Below are positions 22,785-32,852 of a stretch of 64,000 bases of DNA, piece after piece. Origin of the DNA: an uncultured Bacteroidota bacterium (GTDB taxonomy: Bacteria > Bacteroidota > Bacteroidia > Flavobacteriales > Flavobacteriaceae); assembly GCA_902626585.1 (NCBI GenBank), contig CACOGA010000002.1:62001-126000 (forward strand), read 5' to 3'. The notes below the pieces were generated by a model, which was not told where the DNA came from, searched no databases, and saw only the letters and a program-made list of their open reading frames with translations. The stretch's first letter is position 1, and the number at the start of each line of letters is the position of its first letter. The position numbers and the translations under genes are program-made.

Positions 22785-23201
22785 GTGAAAAAAATTATCA
22801 TAATAAATGGACCTAATTTAAACCTCTTGGGAGTGAGAGAGACCAGTATTTATGGTAATGAGTCTTTTGAGAATTATCTAGGAAAATTACAAACTAATTA
22901 CTCGTCTGCTAAGATCGATTATTTTCAGTCAAATATTGAAGGTGAATTAATTGATAAAATACAAGAAGCTGGGTTTACATATGATGGTATTATTCTTAAT
23001 GCAGCTGCTTACACGCATACCTCAGTTGGTATAGCAGATGCAATTGCTGCAATCAAATCACCAGTTATTGAAGTGCATATTTCCAATATTTATAAAAGGG
23101 AAAAAATTAGGCATAATTCGTTGATATCAAAAAATGTTGAAGGAATTATTTGCGGGTTTGGCTTAAAATCCTATGAACTGGCTTTGAAGACTTTAATTTA
23201 G
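22785..23201 (+). CDS. aroQ: type II 3-dehydroquinate dehydratase
   Basis: IIINGPNLNLLGVRE, QSNIEGELID, ILNAAAYTHTSVGIADAI, EVHISNIYKREKIRHNS. Confidence 0.95.
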   Translation: MKKIIIINGPNLNLLGVRETSIYGNESFENYLGKLQTNYSSAKIDYFQSNIEGELIDKIQEAGFTYDGIILNAAAYTHTSVGIADAIAAIKSPVIEVHISNIYKREKIRHNSLISKNVEGIICGFGLKSYELALKTLI

Positions 23202-24574
23202 AGGTGAATAACCTCATCATATGCAGCTGCAACTGCTTCCATTACAGCTTCTGACATTGTAGGATGTGGGTGAATAGCCTTCAATACTTCTGTTCCAGTA
23301 GTTTCAAGTTTTCTTCCCAAAACTGCTTCAGCAATCATGTCGGTTACCCCTGCACCAATCATATGGCATCCGAGCCATTCCCCATATTTCTCATCAAAGA
23401 TAACTTTAACAAAACCTTCCTTGGTTCCAGAGGCACTAGCTTTCCCTGATGCTGAGAATGGAAATTTCCCAACTTTAATTTTATAGCCTTTTTCAATTGC
23501 CTGTTGTTCGGTTAAACCAACGCTGGAAATTTCAGGGCTACAATAAGTGCAACCAGGAATATTTCCGTAATCGATAGGTGTTACATCATGACCAGCAATT
23601 TTTTCTACACACAAGATACCTTCTGCTGATGCGACATGGGCTAGAGCAGGACCAGCTACAATATCGCCAATTGCATAATAACCGGGAATATTGGTGTTAT
23701 AAAATTTATCAACTAATATTTTATCTTTATCTGTAGCTACACCAACATCCTCTAAACCGATATTTTCGATATTAGATTTTATTCCAACAGCAGAAAGTAA
23801 AATTTCTGATTCAATAATTTCTTCTTTATTATTTGTTTTCACCTTCGCTAAAACCTTATTTTTTTTCTTATCAACAGAAATTACCTCCGATGATGTCATG
23901 ATTTTAATCCCTTTTTTCTTAAAAGATTTTTCTAATTCTTTTGAGACGTCGATGTCCTCAAGCGGAACAATATTAGGTAAATACTCTATTACTGTTACAT
24001 CTGTACCCATGTTGTTAAAAAAATAGGCAAATTCAATTCCAATTGCCCCTGAACCAACAATTGTAATGCTCTTTGGTTGTTTTTCAAGAGTCATGGCTTC
24101 TCTGTATCCGATAATTTGATTACCATCCTGAGGTATAGATGCTAATACCCTAGACTTTGCTCCAGTAGCTATGATTATGTGCTTAGCCTTATAATCAGTG
24201 CCATCAACAGAAACTATTTTATCTTTTTTAATTTTTCCGTAGCCCTTTAAAACATCAATTTTATTTTTTTTCATTAAGAATGTGACACCTTTACTCATTC
24301 CGGCAGCGACATTTCTACTTCTGTTAATTACTTTTGAAAAATCATGGCTTACGTTTTCGACTTTTAAGCCATATTCCTCAGCATGATTTAAATAATCAAA
24401 CACTTGGGCTGATTTCAAGAGCGCTTTGGTGGGAATGCAACCCCAATTTAAACAAACGCCACCCAAACTCTCTTTTTCTACAACTGCGGTCTTAAATCCG
24501 AGCTGAGATGCCCTAATTGCTGTCACATAACCTCCTGGTCCACTACCAACTACAATGATGTCATAATTATCCAT
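23198..24574 (-). CDS. lpdA: dihydrolipoyl dehydrogenase
   Basis: VGSGPGGYVTAIRASQLG, GGVCLNWGCIPTKALL, HPHPTMSEAVMEA. Confidence 0.96.
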   Translation of the reverse strand: MDNYDIIVVGSGPGGYVTAIRASQLGFKTAVVEKESLGGVCLNWGCIPTKALLKSAQVFDYLNHAEEYGLKVENVSHDFSKVINRSRNVAAGMSKGVTFLMKKNKIDVLKGYGKIKKDKIVSVDGTDYKAKHIIIATGAKSRVLASIPQDGNQIIGYREAMTLEKQPKSITIVGSGAIGIEFAYFFNNMGTDVTVIEYLPNIVPLEDIDVSKELEKSFKKKGIKIMTSSEVISVDKKKNKVLAKVKTNNKEEIIESEILLSAVGIKSNIENIGLEDVGVATDKDKILVDKFYNTNIPGYYAIGDIVAGPALAHVASAEGILCVEKIAGHDVTPIDYGNIPGCTYCSPEISSVGLTEQQAIEKGYKIKVGKFPFSASGKASASGTKEGFVKVIFDEKYGEWLGCHMIGAGVTDMIAEAVLGRKLETTGTEVLKAIHPHPTMSEAVMEAVAAAYDEVIHL

Positions 24575-24577
24575 ATA

Positions 24578-25075
24578 CTATTTTTTATCAGAATCTTCTT
24601 TAAAATCTATACTTACTGAATTAACACAATATCTTAATCCAGTCTCTGTAGGTCCATCATTAAAAACATGACCCAAATGTCCACCACAACTTACACATAC
24701 TATTTCGGTTCTGATCATGTTGTGTGAATAGTCTTCAACATATTTTATTTTACCATCAATAGCCTTATCAAAGCTTGGCCATCCACAATCAGTCTCAAAT
24801 TTCTGATTACTATCAAAAAGAGGTGTTTTACAACCATTACAATTATAAACACCATTTTCAAAATGCAGATTATATTTTCCAGTGTGAGGGTATTCAGTAC
24901 CTTTTTGTCTAAGTACTCGGTATTCCTCATTACTTAGGATATTTCTCCATTCTTCGTCTGATTTATTCACTTTTTGTTTACCCATTTCGGTGTCTTTTAA
25001 ATAGATTTTGTTCTGTGAAATTACAACGTTATATGATGTAATTAGTAGAATTAAAGTTAATATGATTTTTTTCAT
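24578..25075 (-). CDS. msrB: peptide-methionine (R)-S-oxide reductase, exported
   Basis: CNGCKTPLFDSNQKFETDCGWPSFDKAI, GGHLGHVFNDGPTETGLRYCVNSVSI; signal peptide from MKKIILTL. Confidence 0.94.
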   Translation of the reverse strand: MKKIILTLILLITSYNVVISQNKIYLKDTEMGKQKVNKSDEEWRNILSNEEYRVLRQKGTEYPHTGKYNLHFENGVYNCNGCKTPLFDSNQKFETDCGWPSFDKAIDGKIKYVEDYSHNMIRTEIVCVSCGGHLGHVFNDGPTETGLRYCVNSVSIDFKEDSDKK

Positions 25076-25155
25076 CGTCAAATAATTAAACAAATGAATA
25101 AAATATTGTATTATTAGTATTGATTTGTTTCAGTATGCAAATTTATTTCAATTAA

Positions 25156-26460
25156 ATGAAATTTTATAAAAAAGGAGATAAAAAATTATTAAACGCTTGG
25201 GCATTTTATGATTGGGCAAATTCAGTATATCCTTTAGTAATATCTACCGCAATATTTCCGATTTATTTCAAAAGTATCACTAATGGTGATAGCGTAGATT
25301 TTTTATGGTTTAAATCGATTGAAAATGATGCTTTTATTGGATATATATCGTCTTTTACTTTTCTAATATTGGCCGTTATCTCTCCTTTGTTGTCGGGCAT
25401 TGCTGATCATACCGGATATAAAAAACTTTTCATGCAGATATTTTGTTATTTGGGTTCTTTTTCCTGCATTTTACTATACAGCTTTGATTTAGATAATTTT
25501 GATCTTGGAATTATCTATTATTTTTTTGCTGTAGTTGGTTTTTGGGGTAGTCTAGTATTTTACAACTCCTATTTGCCAGACATTGCACAAAAAGAACAAC
25601 AGGATATGACAAGCGCAAAGGGATATTCACTAGGCTACTTAGGAAGTATTATTTTGTTAATTTTTTGTTTATTCTTAACACAGTTTCCTGATTTTTTTAA
25701 TTTGACTGATAATTCTCAAGCTGTTAAAATTTCATTTGTTTTAGTAGGGGTGTGGTGGTTTGGTTTTAGTCAGTATTCATTCTATTACCTGCCAGGACGT
25801 AAGCATTATAATGTTGAAAAAAGTAATTTATATTCATTAAAAACCTTGTTTAGTGGATTCGATCAGCTTCTAACAGTTCTGAAACAATTAAAAGAAAATA
25901 ATAAACTACGGATATTTTTATTCTCCTTTTTTATATTTACAATTCCGACACAAACAATTATTCTTCTAGCAAGTTATTTTGGTGCAGATCTGAACGAAAT
26001 TAGATGGAAGGATGAAGAAACCATGCAAACTGGATTAATTATAGCGATTATAGTTATTCAAATTTTAGCTGCAGTGGGTGCGTATCTGAGTGCAAAATTG
26101 TCTATAATATTTGGAAATATCAATACATTGATCTGCATCAATATTTTATGGGCAATTATTTGTTTTTTTGGGTTCTTTGTAACTTCACCATTTGAATTTT
26201 ATCTAGCTGCAGGATTTATCGGTTTAGGTATGGGGGGTATTCAATCCCTATCTAGATCTACATACTCCAAATTAATTGATGAAAATTACTCAACATCCTA
26301 TTTTAGTTTTTATGATGTTTCTCAAAAACTTAGCATAGTTCTTGGAACTGCAATTTATGCAACTATGGATGTTTATACCGGAAGTATTAGGCTTGCAATT
26401 TTACTCTTTGCATTATTTTTTATACCATCAATCTTTATCCTAACAAAAATTTCAAAATAG
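25156..26460 (+). CDS. MFS transporter (UMF1/Atg22-like family)
   Basis: LNAWAFYDWANSVYPLVISTAIFPIYF, GIADHTGYKK, GGIQSLSRSTYSKLI. Confidence 0.9.
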   Translation: MKFYKKGDKKLLNAWAFYDWANSVYPLVISTAIFPIYFKSITNGDSVDFLWFKSIENDAFIGYISSFTFLILAVISPLLSGIADHTGYKKLFMQIFCYLGSFSCILLYSFDLDNFDLGIIYYFFAVVGFWGSLVFYNSYLPDIAQKEQQDMTSAKGYSLGYLGSIILLIFCLFLTQFPDFFNLTDNSQAVKISFVLVGVWWFGFSQYSFYYLPGRKHYNVEKSNLYSLKTLFSGFDQLLTVLKQLKENNKLRIFLFSFFIFTIPTQTIILLASYFGADLNEIRWKDEETMQTGLIIAIIVIQILAAVGAYLSAKLSIIFGNINTLICINILWAIICFFGFFVTSPFEFYLAAGFIGLGMGGIQSLSRSTYSKLIDENYSTSYFSFYDVSQKLSIVLGTAIYATMDVYTGSIRLAILLFALFFIPSIFILTKISK

Positions 26461-26472
26461 TATTAATTTTAA

Positions 26473-26488
26473 TGGCATAGTCCTTGAA
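26473..26488 (+). promoter_or_regulatory. possible sigma-54-like promoter upstream of lon (TGGCATAGTCCTTGAA)
   Basis: TGGCAT-N5-TTGA matches the -24 GG element and spacing of TGGCAC-N5-TTGC, but the -12 GC is GA. Confidence 0.3.
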
Positions 26489-26564
26489 TTATATATGTAG
26501 TTAATAGTGATTATTTCTTTATTTTTCAGAGATAGAATCATTTATTAATATTTAAAAAACAAAC

Positions 26565-29015
26565 ATGTCGAGGAAAAATTTATTTAATATTGACAATTTG
26601 TCAGCTCAGGATATTGATGAAAATGCAGAATTAATTCCTTTGATGACTCCAGAAGATGAATTGGAGATTAGCAAGGAGGAACTTCCGCTAACATTACCTA
26701 TCTTATCCCTGAGGAATACGGTTTTATTTCCAGGTGTTGTTATACCTATTACAGCATCAAGAGATAAATCGATTAAATTAATTAAGGACGCTAATAACTT
26801 CAACAAACTTATAGGGGTAGTTGCACAAATAGATGAAAACATTGAAGACCCTAAAGTTAAAGATATTTACAAGATAGGAACTGTTGCCAAAATTTTGAAA
26901 GTTTTACAAATGCCTGATGGCAATACAACTGTCATAATTCAAGGAAAAAAAAGGTTTGAGATTGAAAGGGTTATCTCTGAAAAACCTTACATAACATCAA
27001 ATATAAAAGATTACCCCGAAGTTAATCCTGGAAATGAAAATTCTGAATTTACTGCCATTATTGACTCCATTAAAGACCTATCGTTAGAAATAATTAAAAG
27101 GAACCCAAATATTCCTTCTGAAGCATCTTTTGCAATCAAAAATATTGAAAGTAGATCATTTTTAATAAATTTTGTTTCATCAAATTTAAACCTTCCTGTT
27201 GATGAAAAACAATCGCTTTTAGAAATTAATAACCTTCAGAAAAGAGCACTTGAGACACTAAAACATATGAATGTTGAGTTCAAAAAACTTGAAATTAAAA
27301 ATGATATTCAATCAAAAGTTCAAAGTGATCTAAGTCAACAACAGCGAGAATTTTTTCTGCATCAACAAATGAAAACAATACAAGAGGAGCTTGGCGGTGT
27401 GAGTCATGATTCAGAATTGGATGATATGCGAAGTAGAGCTAAGAAAAAAAAGTGGAATATCGAGGTTAAAAAACATTTCGAGAAGGAATTATCAAAGCTT
27501 CAACGTATGAACCCACAGGTCTCAGAGTATTCTGTTCAAAGAAATTATTTAGATTTAATATTGGACCTGCCATGGAATGAATTCTCAAAGGATAAATTTG
27601 ACTTAATTAAAGCAAAAAAAATATTAGATAGAGACCATTTTGGTTTAGATGATGTTAAAAAAAGGATTATCGAGTATCTGGCTGTATTAAAGCTTAGAAA
27701 TGACATGAAATCACCAATTTTATGCTTACAAGGACCCCCTGGAGTAGGTAAAACTTCATTAGGGAAATCAATTGCCGAGGCAATTGGTAGAAAATATGTG
27801 AGAATTTCGCTTGGTGGATTACGTGATGAAGCTGAAATTAGAGGTCATAGAAAAACATATATCGGTGCTATGCCAGGAAGAATAATTCAAAATATTAAAA
27901 AAGCAAAAACATCAAATCCGGTATTTGTTCTAGATGAAATTGATAAGCTTACATCCTCAAATATTGGTGATCCGTCATCCGCAATGCTTGAGGTTCTTGA
28001 TCCAGAACAAAACAATGAGTTTTATGACAATTATCTGGAAAAAGGGTTTGATCTATCAAAAGTGATGTTTGTAGCAACATCTAACAATGTTTCAGGTATT
28101 CAACCAGCATTATTAGATAGAATGGAGGTAATTAATGTTAGCGGATATACAACCGAAGATAAAATCCAAATTGGTAAAAAGTTTCTATTACCTAAGCAAA
28201 TAAAAGAGCACGGGCTTAAAAGTAAAGACTTAAAACTAGGTGTTCGTGTAATGGAAAATATAATCGAAGGATACACGAGAGAATCAGGTGTAAGAGGATT
28301 AGAAAAAAATATAGCTAAAATAGTAAGATATTGTGCTAAAAATATAGCCACTAATATTGAGTACAATCCAAATATTTCAACTCAAACTTTAGTTGAAATT
28401 TTAGGGCCTGCTAAATTGGTTAGAGATAAATATGAATCAAATGAGATTGCAGGTGTTGTTACAGGATTGGCTTGGACAAGAGTTGGAGGAGACATTCTTT
28501 TCATAGAATCTACTCTTTCCAAAGGAAAGGGTAAGCTAACCATTACTGGTAATTTAGGAAAGGTAATGTCTGAATCAGCTACAATTGCCTTAGAATATAT
28601 AAAGTCTAATTGCAATTTATTTGATATTGATCCTGAAGTTTTTGACAGGTATAATATACACATTCATGTTCCAGAGGGTGCAACCCCTAAAGATGGACCA
28701 AGTGCAGGAATAGCTATGCTAACTTCTTTAACTTCGTTATTTACACAAAAAAGAATAAAGCCTAGAATAGCTATGACAGGCGAAATTACATTAAGAGGTA
28801 AGGTTCTTCCAGTTGGTGGTATTAAAGAAAAAATATTAGCCGCTAAAAGAGCAAAACTAAATGAGGTAATTCTTTCTGTCCGAAATGAACCTGATGTAAA
28901 CGAAATAAATGAAAAGTACATTAAAGGCTTGAAATTTCACTATGTAAATGAAATGAGTGAGGTAATTGATATTGCATTGACCAATATGAGGGTTAAAAAT
29001 CCTAAAAAATTATAA
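26565..29015 (+). CDS. lon: endopeptidase La (ATP-dependent protease Lon)
   Basis: LCLQGPPGVGKTSLGKSIAEA, VFVLDEIDKL, PEGATPKDGPSAGIAM (catalytic Ser), GGIKEKILAAKRA. Confidence 0.97.
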   Translation: MSRKNLFNIDNLSAQDIDENAELIPLMTPEDELEISKEELPLTLPILSLRNTVLFPGVVIPITASRDKSIKLIKDANNFNKLIGVVAQIDENIEDPKVKDIYKIGTVAKILKVLQMPDGNTTVIIQGKKRFEIERVISEKPYITSNIKDYPEVNPGNENSEFTAIIDSIKDLSLEIIKRNPNIPSEASFAIKNIESRSFLINFVSSNLNLPVDEKQSLLEINNLQKRALETLKHMNVEFKKLEIKNDIQSKVQSDLSQQQREFFLHQQMKTIQEELGGVSHDSELDDMRSRAKKKKWNIEVKKHFEKELSKLQRMNPQVSEYSVQRNYLDLILDLPWNEFSKDKFDLIKAKKILDRDHFGLDDVKKRIIEYLAVLKLRNDMKSPILCLQGPPGVGKTSLGKSIAEAIGRKYVRISLGGLRDEAEIRGHRKTYIGAMPGRIIQNIKKAKTSNPVFVLDEIDKLTSSNIGDPSSAMLEVLDPEQNNEFYDNYLEKGFDLSKVMFVATSNNVSGIQPALLDRMEVINVSGYTTEDKIQIGKKFLLPKQIKEHGLKSKDLKLGVRVMENIIEGYTRESGVRGLEKNIAKIVRYCAKNIATNIEYNPNISTQTLVEILGPAKLVRDKYESNEIAGVVTGLAWTRVGGDILFIESTLSKGKGKLTITGNLGKVMSESATIALEYIKSNCNLFDIDPEVFDRYNIHIHVPEGATPKDGPSAGIAMLTSLTSLFTQKRIKPRIAMTGEITLRGKVLPVGGIKEKILAAKRAKLNEVILSVRNEPDVNEINEKYIKGLKFHYVNEMSEVIDIALTNMRVKNPKKL

Positions 29016-29044
29016 TATAATTACCTTAATTGAGTTTTAGACAC

Positions 29045-30079
29045 ATGAGATTCAAGAAAACGTATGTTTTACTTTCATTTTCGTTAACATTGAGTTCTGC
29101 TTTTTCCTATGGCCAAATTGCTGGTGAATCAACTTATCAATTTTTAAATATTCCCAGTTCTCCCAGACAGCTTGCTCTAGGAGGAAAAAATATCACAATT
29201 CAAGATGATGACGTTAGCTCAGGAATATTTAATCCATCATCAATAAATCAGGGAATGGATAATATGTTATCGGTTAACTATTTTACTTATTTTTCAGATA
29301 TTTCATATGGTTCATTAGCATATGCATATAGACTTGATAACAGGGGAAATACTATTCATTTTGGGTTTTCATACATTAATTATGGTGATTTTTTAGGATA
29401 TGACGAGTTCGGTAATTATACATCAGAGTTCACCGGAAATGAATCTGTTTTTTCTACTGGATATTCTAATAAAATTAATAATACTCCAATTATTTTTGGA
29501 GCCAATGTGAAATTTATCACTTCCTCTTTTGAACAATATAATTCATATGGAATTGCTACAGACATTGGATTTTTTTACAACGACAATATTAACGATATAA
29601 AAGCTTCTCTGGTTTTTAGAAATATAGGTTTTCAAATAAAACCCTACAATGAGGTTAATGAAAAACTTCCATTTGAAATTAATATGGGTATTTCTCAAAA
29701 ACTTGAAAACGCTCCAATAATATATCATGTTACCTTTGAAAACCTTCAAAAGTGGCCAATTGGAATATCAAATCCATCTAGAATTATTACTGATCTTGAC
29801 GGTAACATTACTGAAGAAAATATTTCATTTTTTAATGAAATATTGAGGCACACTATTTTAGGCGTTGAATTATTTCCTGAATCTTTTTTTAATATACAAT
29901 TGGGTTATAGTTTCCGACGTTCCGAGGAATTGAGAATTTTAGAACAACGAAACTTTTCAGGTATATCATTTGGATTTGGAATGAAATTTAATAAACTTCG
30001 TTTTAATTATTGTCATTCTAGATATTCAAGTGCTTCAAATGTTAATTTTATCGGATTACAATTAGACCTTAATCAATGA
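29045..30079 (+). CDS. porQ: type IX secretion system protein PorQ
   Basis: FLNIPSSPRQLALGGKNITIQDDDVSSGIFNPSSIN pattern; beta-barrel; immediately upstream of cmk. Start placed at internal ATG (MRFKKTYVLLSFSL). Confidence 0.8.
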   Translation: MRFKKTYVLLSFSLTLSSAFSYGQIAGESTYQFLNIPSSPRQLALGGKNITIQDDDVSSGIFNPSSINQGMDNMLSVNYFTYFSDISYGSLAYAYRLDNRGNTIHFGFSYINYGDFLGYDEFGNYTSEFTGNESVFSTGYSNKINNTPIIFGANVKFITSSFEQYNSYGIATDIGFFYNDNINDIKASLVFRNIGFQIKPYNEVNEKLPFEINMGISQKLENAPIIYHVTFENLQKWPIGISNPSRIITDLDGNITEENISFFNEILRHTILGVELFPESFFNIQLGYSFRRSEELRILEQRNFSGISFGFGMKFNKLRFNYCHSRYSSASNVNFIGLQLDLNQ

Positions 30080-30765
30080 GAAAACTTACTATAGCTATTG
30101 ATGGTCATGCATCCACCGGAAAGAGTTCAATTGCGAGAGGTCTAGCCCTCAAATATGGCTATATATATATTAATTCTGGTTCAATGTACAGGGCAGTAAC
30201 CCTCTTTGCCTTAGAAAATAATCTTTTGGAATTATTAGATCAAAATATTGATTTGTTTATTGAAAAATTAAAAAACATTTCAATCAATTTTAAATTTAAT
30301 AAAAACAATCTTATTTCTGAAATATTTATAAATGATAGAAATATTGAAAAAGAGATAGGTAGTCTCAAGGTTTCTAATCTTGTTAGTAGGGTAGCTGCAA
30401 TACCCAAAATAAGAAGAGAGATGGTAAAGCTTCAAAGAAATATTGATAGAAATAAAGGAGTAGTGATGGATGGAAGAGATATTGGTTCTGTTGTTTTTCC
30501 AGATGCTGACATAAAGCTCTTTCTGACAGCGTCAGATGCGGTTAGAGCTAACAGAAGACATAAGGAAATGATAAAAAACGGTATAACCGTTAGTTTGGAC
30601 GACGTATTAAATAATATCCAAAATAGGGATGAACTGGATTCATCTAGGTCAGATTCTCCTTTAATCATTGATAAAGACGCTAAAGTTATAGACAATAGCA
30701 ATATGTCAATTGAGGAACAAATTGATGAAATATCAAGACTTATTGAAGAAAAAGCGACTAATTAA
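30076..30765 (+). CDS. cmk: (d)CMP kinase
   Basis: IAIDGHASTGKSSIARGLA, YINSGSMYRAVTLFA, VVMDGRDIGSVVFPDADIKLFLTAS. Confidence 0.95.
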   Translation: MRKLTIAIDGHASTGKSSIARGLALKYGYIYINSGSMYRAVTLFALENNLLELLDQNIDLFIEKLKNISINFKFNKNNLISEIFINDRNIEKEIGSLKVSNLVSRVAAIPKIRREMVKLQRNIDRNKGVVMDGRDIGSVVFPDADIKLFLTASDAVRANRRHKEMIKNGITVSLDDVLNNIQNRDELDSSRSDSPLIIDKDAKVIDNSNMSIEEQIDEISRLIEEKATN

Positions 30766-30918
30766 TTTTCATTCTGTACATTTTATTTAAATATATTTTT
30801 TATTTTCGCATGCCTTTTGTCACCTAATAACTGATGCAATTGGTTTTAAATAAATTTTAATTCTTCTAAAATTTATGTGTTAAATCAGTTAAAATTTTAG
30901 AATACAAATTTTTTTGTA

Positions 30919-32793
30919 ATGCCTAAAAAAGCAGAAAAAAAAGAAACTACTCAAGTCAAATCTGACGAATTGGTAGTTAAAGAAGTAGCTGAAAAAAAAT
31001 CTTCAAAAAAAGCTACAAAACCTAAAAAAGAAACTAAACTTAAAGATAATCCCTCTGATAATTTGACGAATTTTGATTGGCATAATTTTGAGGAAGGTAT
31101 TGAACAGGTTGATGAAAAACAAATCAAGGAATTTGAAAAATTAGTTGAAGAAAACTTTGTTGAAACCCTAACTAACAATGTTGTTGAAGGTACAGTTGTT
31201 CATATGACTGACAGAGAAGCAATTATAGACATCAATGCTAAATCAGAAGGTGTAATTTCTTTAAATGAATTTAGATATAACCCAACCTTAAAGGTTGGTG
31301 ACAAAGTTGAGGTACTAATTGATATTAGAGAAGATGCTACAGGTCAATTAATTCTTTCTCATAGAAAGGCTAGGGTAATCAAAGCTTGGGATAGAGTAAA
31401 TGATGCTCATGATTCAGGTGAAATAGTCAATGGTTTTGTCAAATGCAGAACCAAAGGAGGGATGATTGTCGATGTTTTTGGTATTGAAGCATTTCTTCCT
31501 GGTTCTCAGATTGATGTTAAACCCATTAGAGATTACGATCAGTATGTAAATAAAACAATGGAGTTTAAAGTTGTAAAGATAAATCATGAGTTTAAGAATG
31601 TAGTTGTATCTCATAAAGCATTAATCGAAGCCGATATAGAACTTCAAAAAAAGGAAATAATTAAACAGCTTGAAAAAGGTCAAATCCTTGAGGGTGTTGT
31701 AAAAAATATTACATCTTATGGCGTATTTATGGATTTAGGTGGTGTTGATGGTCTAATTCATATAACTGACCTTTCCTGGTCAAGAATTAATCACCCAAAT
31801 GAATTGGTTGAACTGGATCAGCAGCTTAAAGTTGTTATATTGGATTTTGATGAAGATAAATCAAGAATTCAATTAGGCTTAAAACAATTAAGTAAACATC
31901 CATGGGAGGCTCTCGCTGATGATGTAAAAGTTGGAGATAATGTTAAAGGAAAAGTAGTTGTAATTGCTGATTATGGTGCTTTTGTTGAAATATCCGAAGG
32001 TGTTGAGGGGCTTGTACACGTTTCTGAGATGTCTTGGTCAACTCATTTAAGATCAGCTCAGGATTTCTTCAATGTTGGAGATGAAATCGAAGCCAAGATT
32101 TTAACATTTGACAGAGAAGAGAGAAAAATGTCACTTGGAGTTAAGCAATTAACCCCAGATCCTTGGACGGATATTACTACAAAATATCCCCTTCAATCTC
32201 AACACACAGGAATTGTTAGAAATTTTACAAATTTTGGTGTTTTTGTTGAACTAGAGGAAGGGGTTGATGGACTTATATATATATCTGACTTATCTTGGAC
32301 TAAAAAAATTAAACATCCTAGGGAATTTTGTAAAACGGGAGAAAAGATTGATGTTTTAGTTTTAGAGCTTGATGTTGATAATAGAAAACTAAGTCTAGGT
32401 CATAAACAACTGACTGATAATCCATGGGATAAATATGAAAATGAATTCAAAGAAGATTCAATTCATAATTCTGAAATATTTGAAATTGTTCCTAAAGGTG
32501 CTACCGTCAAGTTTAACGAAGATGTGATAGCATTTATTCCTTCTAGACATATGATTAAAGAGGATGGGACTAAACTACAGAAGGGTGAAGCCGTTGATTT
32601 AAAAGTTATCGAGTTTAATAAAGATACAAAGAGAGTAGTTTTATCTCACACTCAGACTTTTAAAGATATTGAAGAAATCAATAAAAAGGTTATGACCAAA
32701 AAAATGAAAGAGGATAAACAATCATCTAAAAATACATTAGGCGATGCAAATGAACAATTGCAGGAACTTAAAGATAAAATGGATGGAAAATAG
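30919..32793 (+). CDS. rpsA: 30S ribosomal protein S1
   Basis: Tandem S1 RNA-binding motifs (GVVKNITSYGVFMDLGGVDGLIHITDLSW, GKVVVIADYGAFVEISEGVEGLVHVSEMSW, GIVRNFTNFGVFVELEEGVDGLIYISDLSW); Lys-rich N-terminal extension. Confidence 0.96.
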   Translation: MPKKAEKKETTQVKSDELVVKEVAEKKSSKKATKPKKETKLKDNPSDNLTNFDWHNFEEGIEQVDEKQIKEFEKLVEENFVETLTNNVVEGTVVHMTDREAIIDINAKSEGVISLNEFRYNPTLKVGDKVEVLIDIREDATGQLILSHRKARVIKAWDRVNDAHDSGEIVNGFVKCRTKGGMIVDVFGIEAFLPGSQIDVKPIRDYDQYVNKTMEFKVVKINHEFKNVVVSHKALIEADIELQKKEIIKQLEKGQILEGVVKNITSYGVFMDLGGVDGLIHITDLSWSRINHPNELVELDQQLKVVILDFDEDKSRIQLGLKQLSKHPWEALADDVKVGDNVKGKVVVIADYGAFVEISEGVEGLVHVSEMSWSTHLRSAQDFFNVGDEIEAKILTFDREERKMSLGVKQLTPDPWTDITTKYPLQSQHTGIVRNFTNFGVFVELEEGVDGLIYISDLSWTKKIKHPREFCKTGEKIDVLVLELDVDNRKLSLGHKQLTDNPWDKYENEFKEDSIHNSEIFEIVPKGATVKFNEDVIAFIPSRHMIKEDGTKLQKGEAVDLKVIEFNKDTKRVVLSHTQTFKDIEEINKKVMTKKMKEDKQSSKNTLGDANEQLQELKDKMDGK

Positions 32794-32795
32794 TT

Positions 32796-32828
32796 AAAAA
32801 AGCCTTTCAATTGAAAGGCTTTTTTTTT
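32796..32828 (+). terminator. intrinsic terminator of rpsA
   Basis: AAAAAAGCCTTTCAATTGAAAGGCTTTTTTTTT: perfect 10 bp inverted repeat 32801-32820 followed by T8. Confidence 0.92.
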
Positions 32829-32852
32829 AAATTAAAACGTTATTTTCTTTGG

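Noticed and set aside
28100-28921. Series of minus-strand ORFs (28100-28366, 28382-28663, 28664-28921) antisense to lon
   Set aside because: Shadow ORFs from codon bias of a strongly conserved gene on the opposite strand.
32811-32852. ORF-track N-terminal extension of PyrR (MKGFFFKLKRYFLW)
   Set aside because: It reads through the rpsA terminator hairpin and T-run; the ATG at 32853 gives the expected N-terminus.
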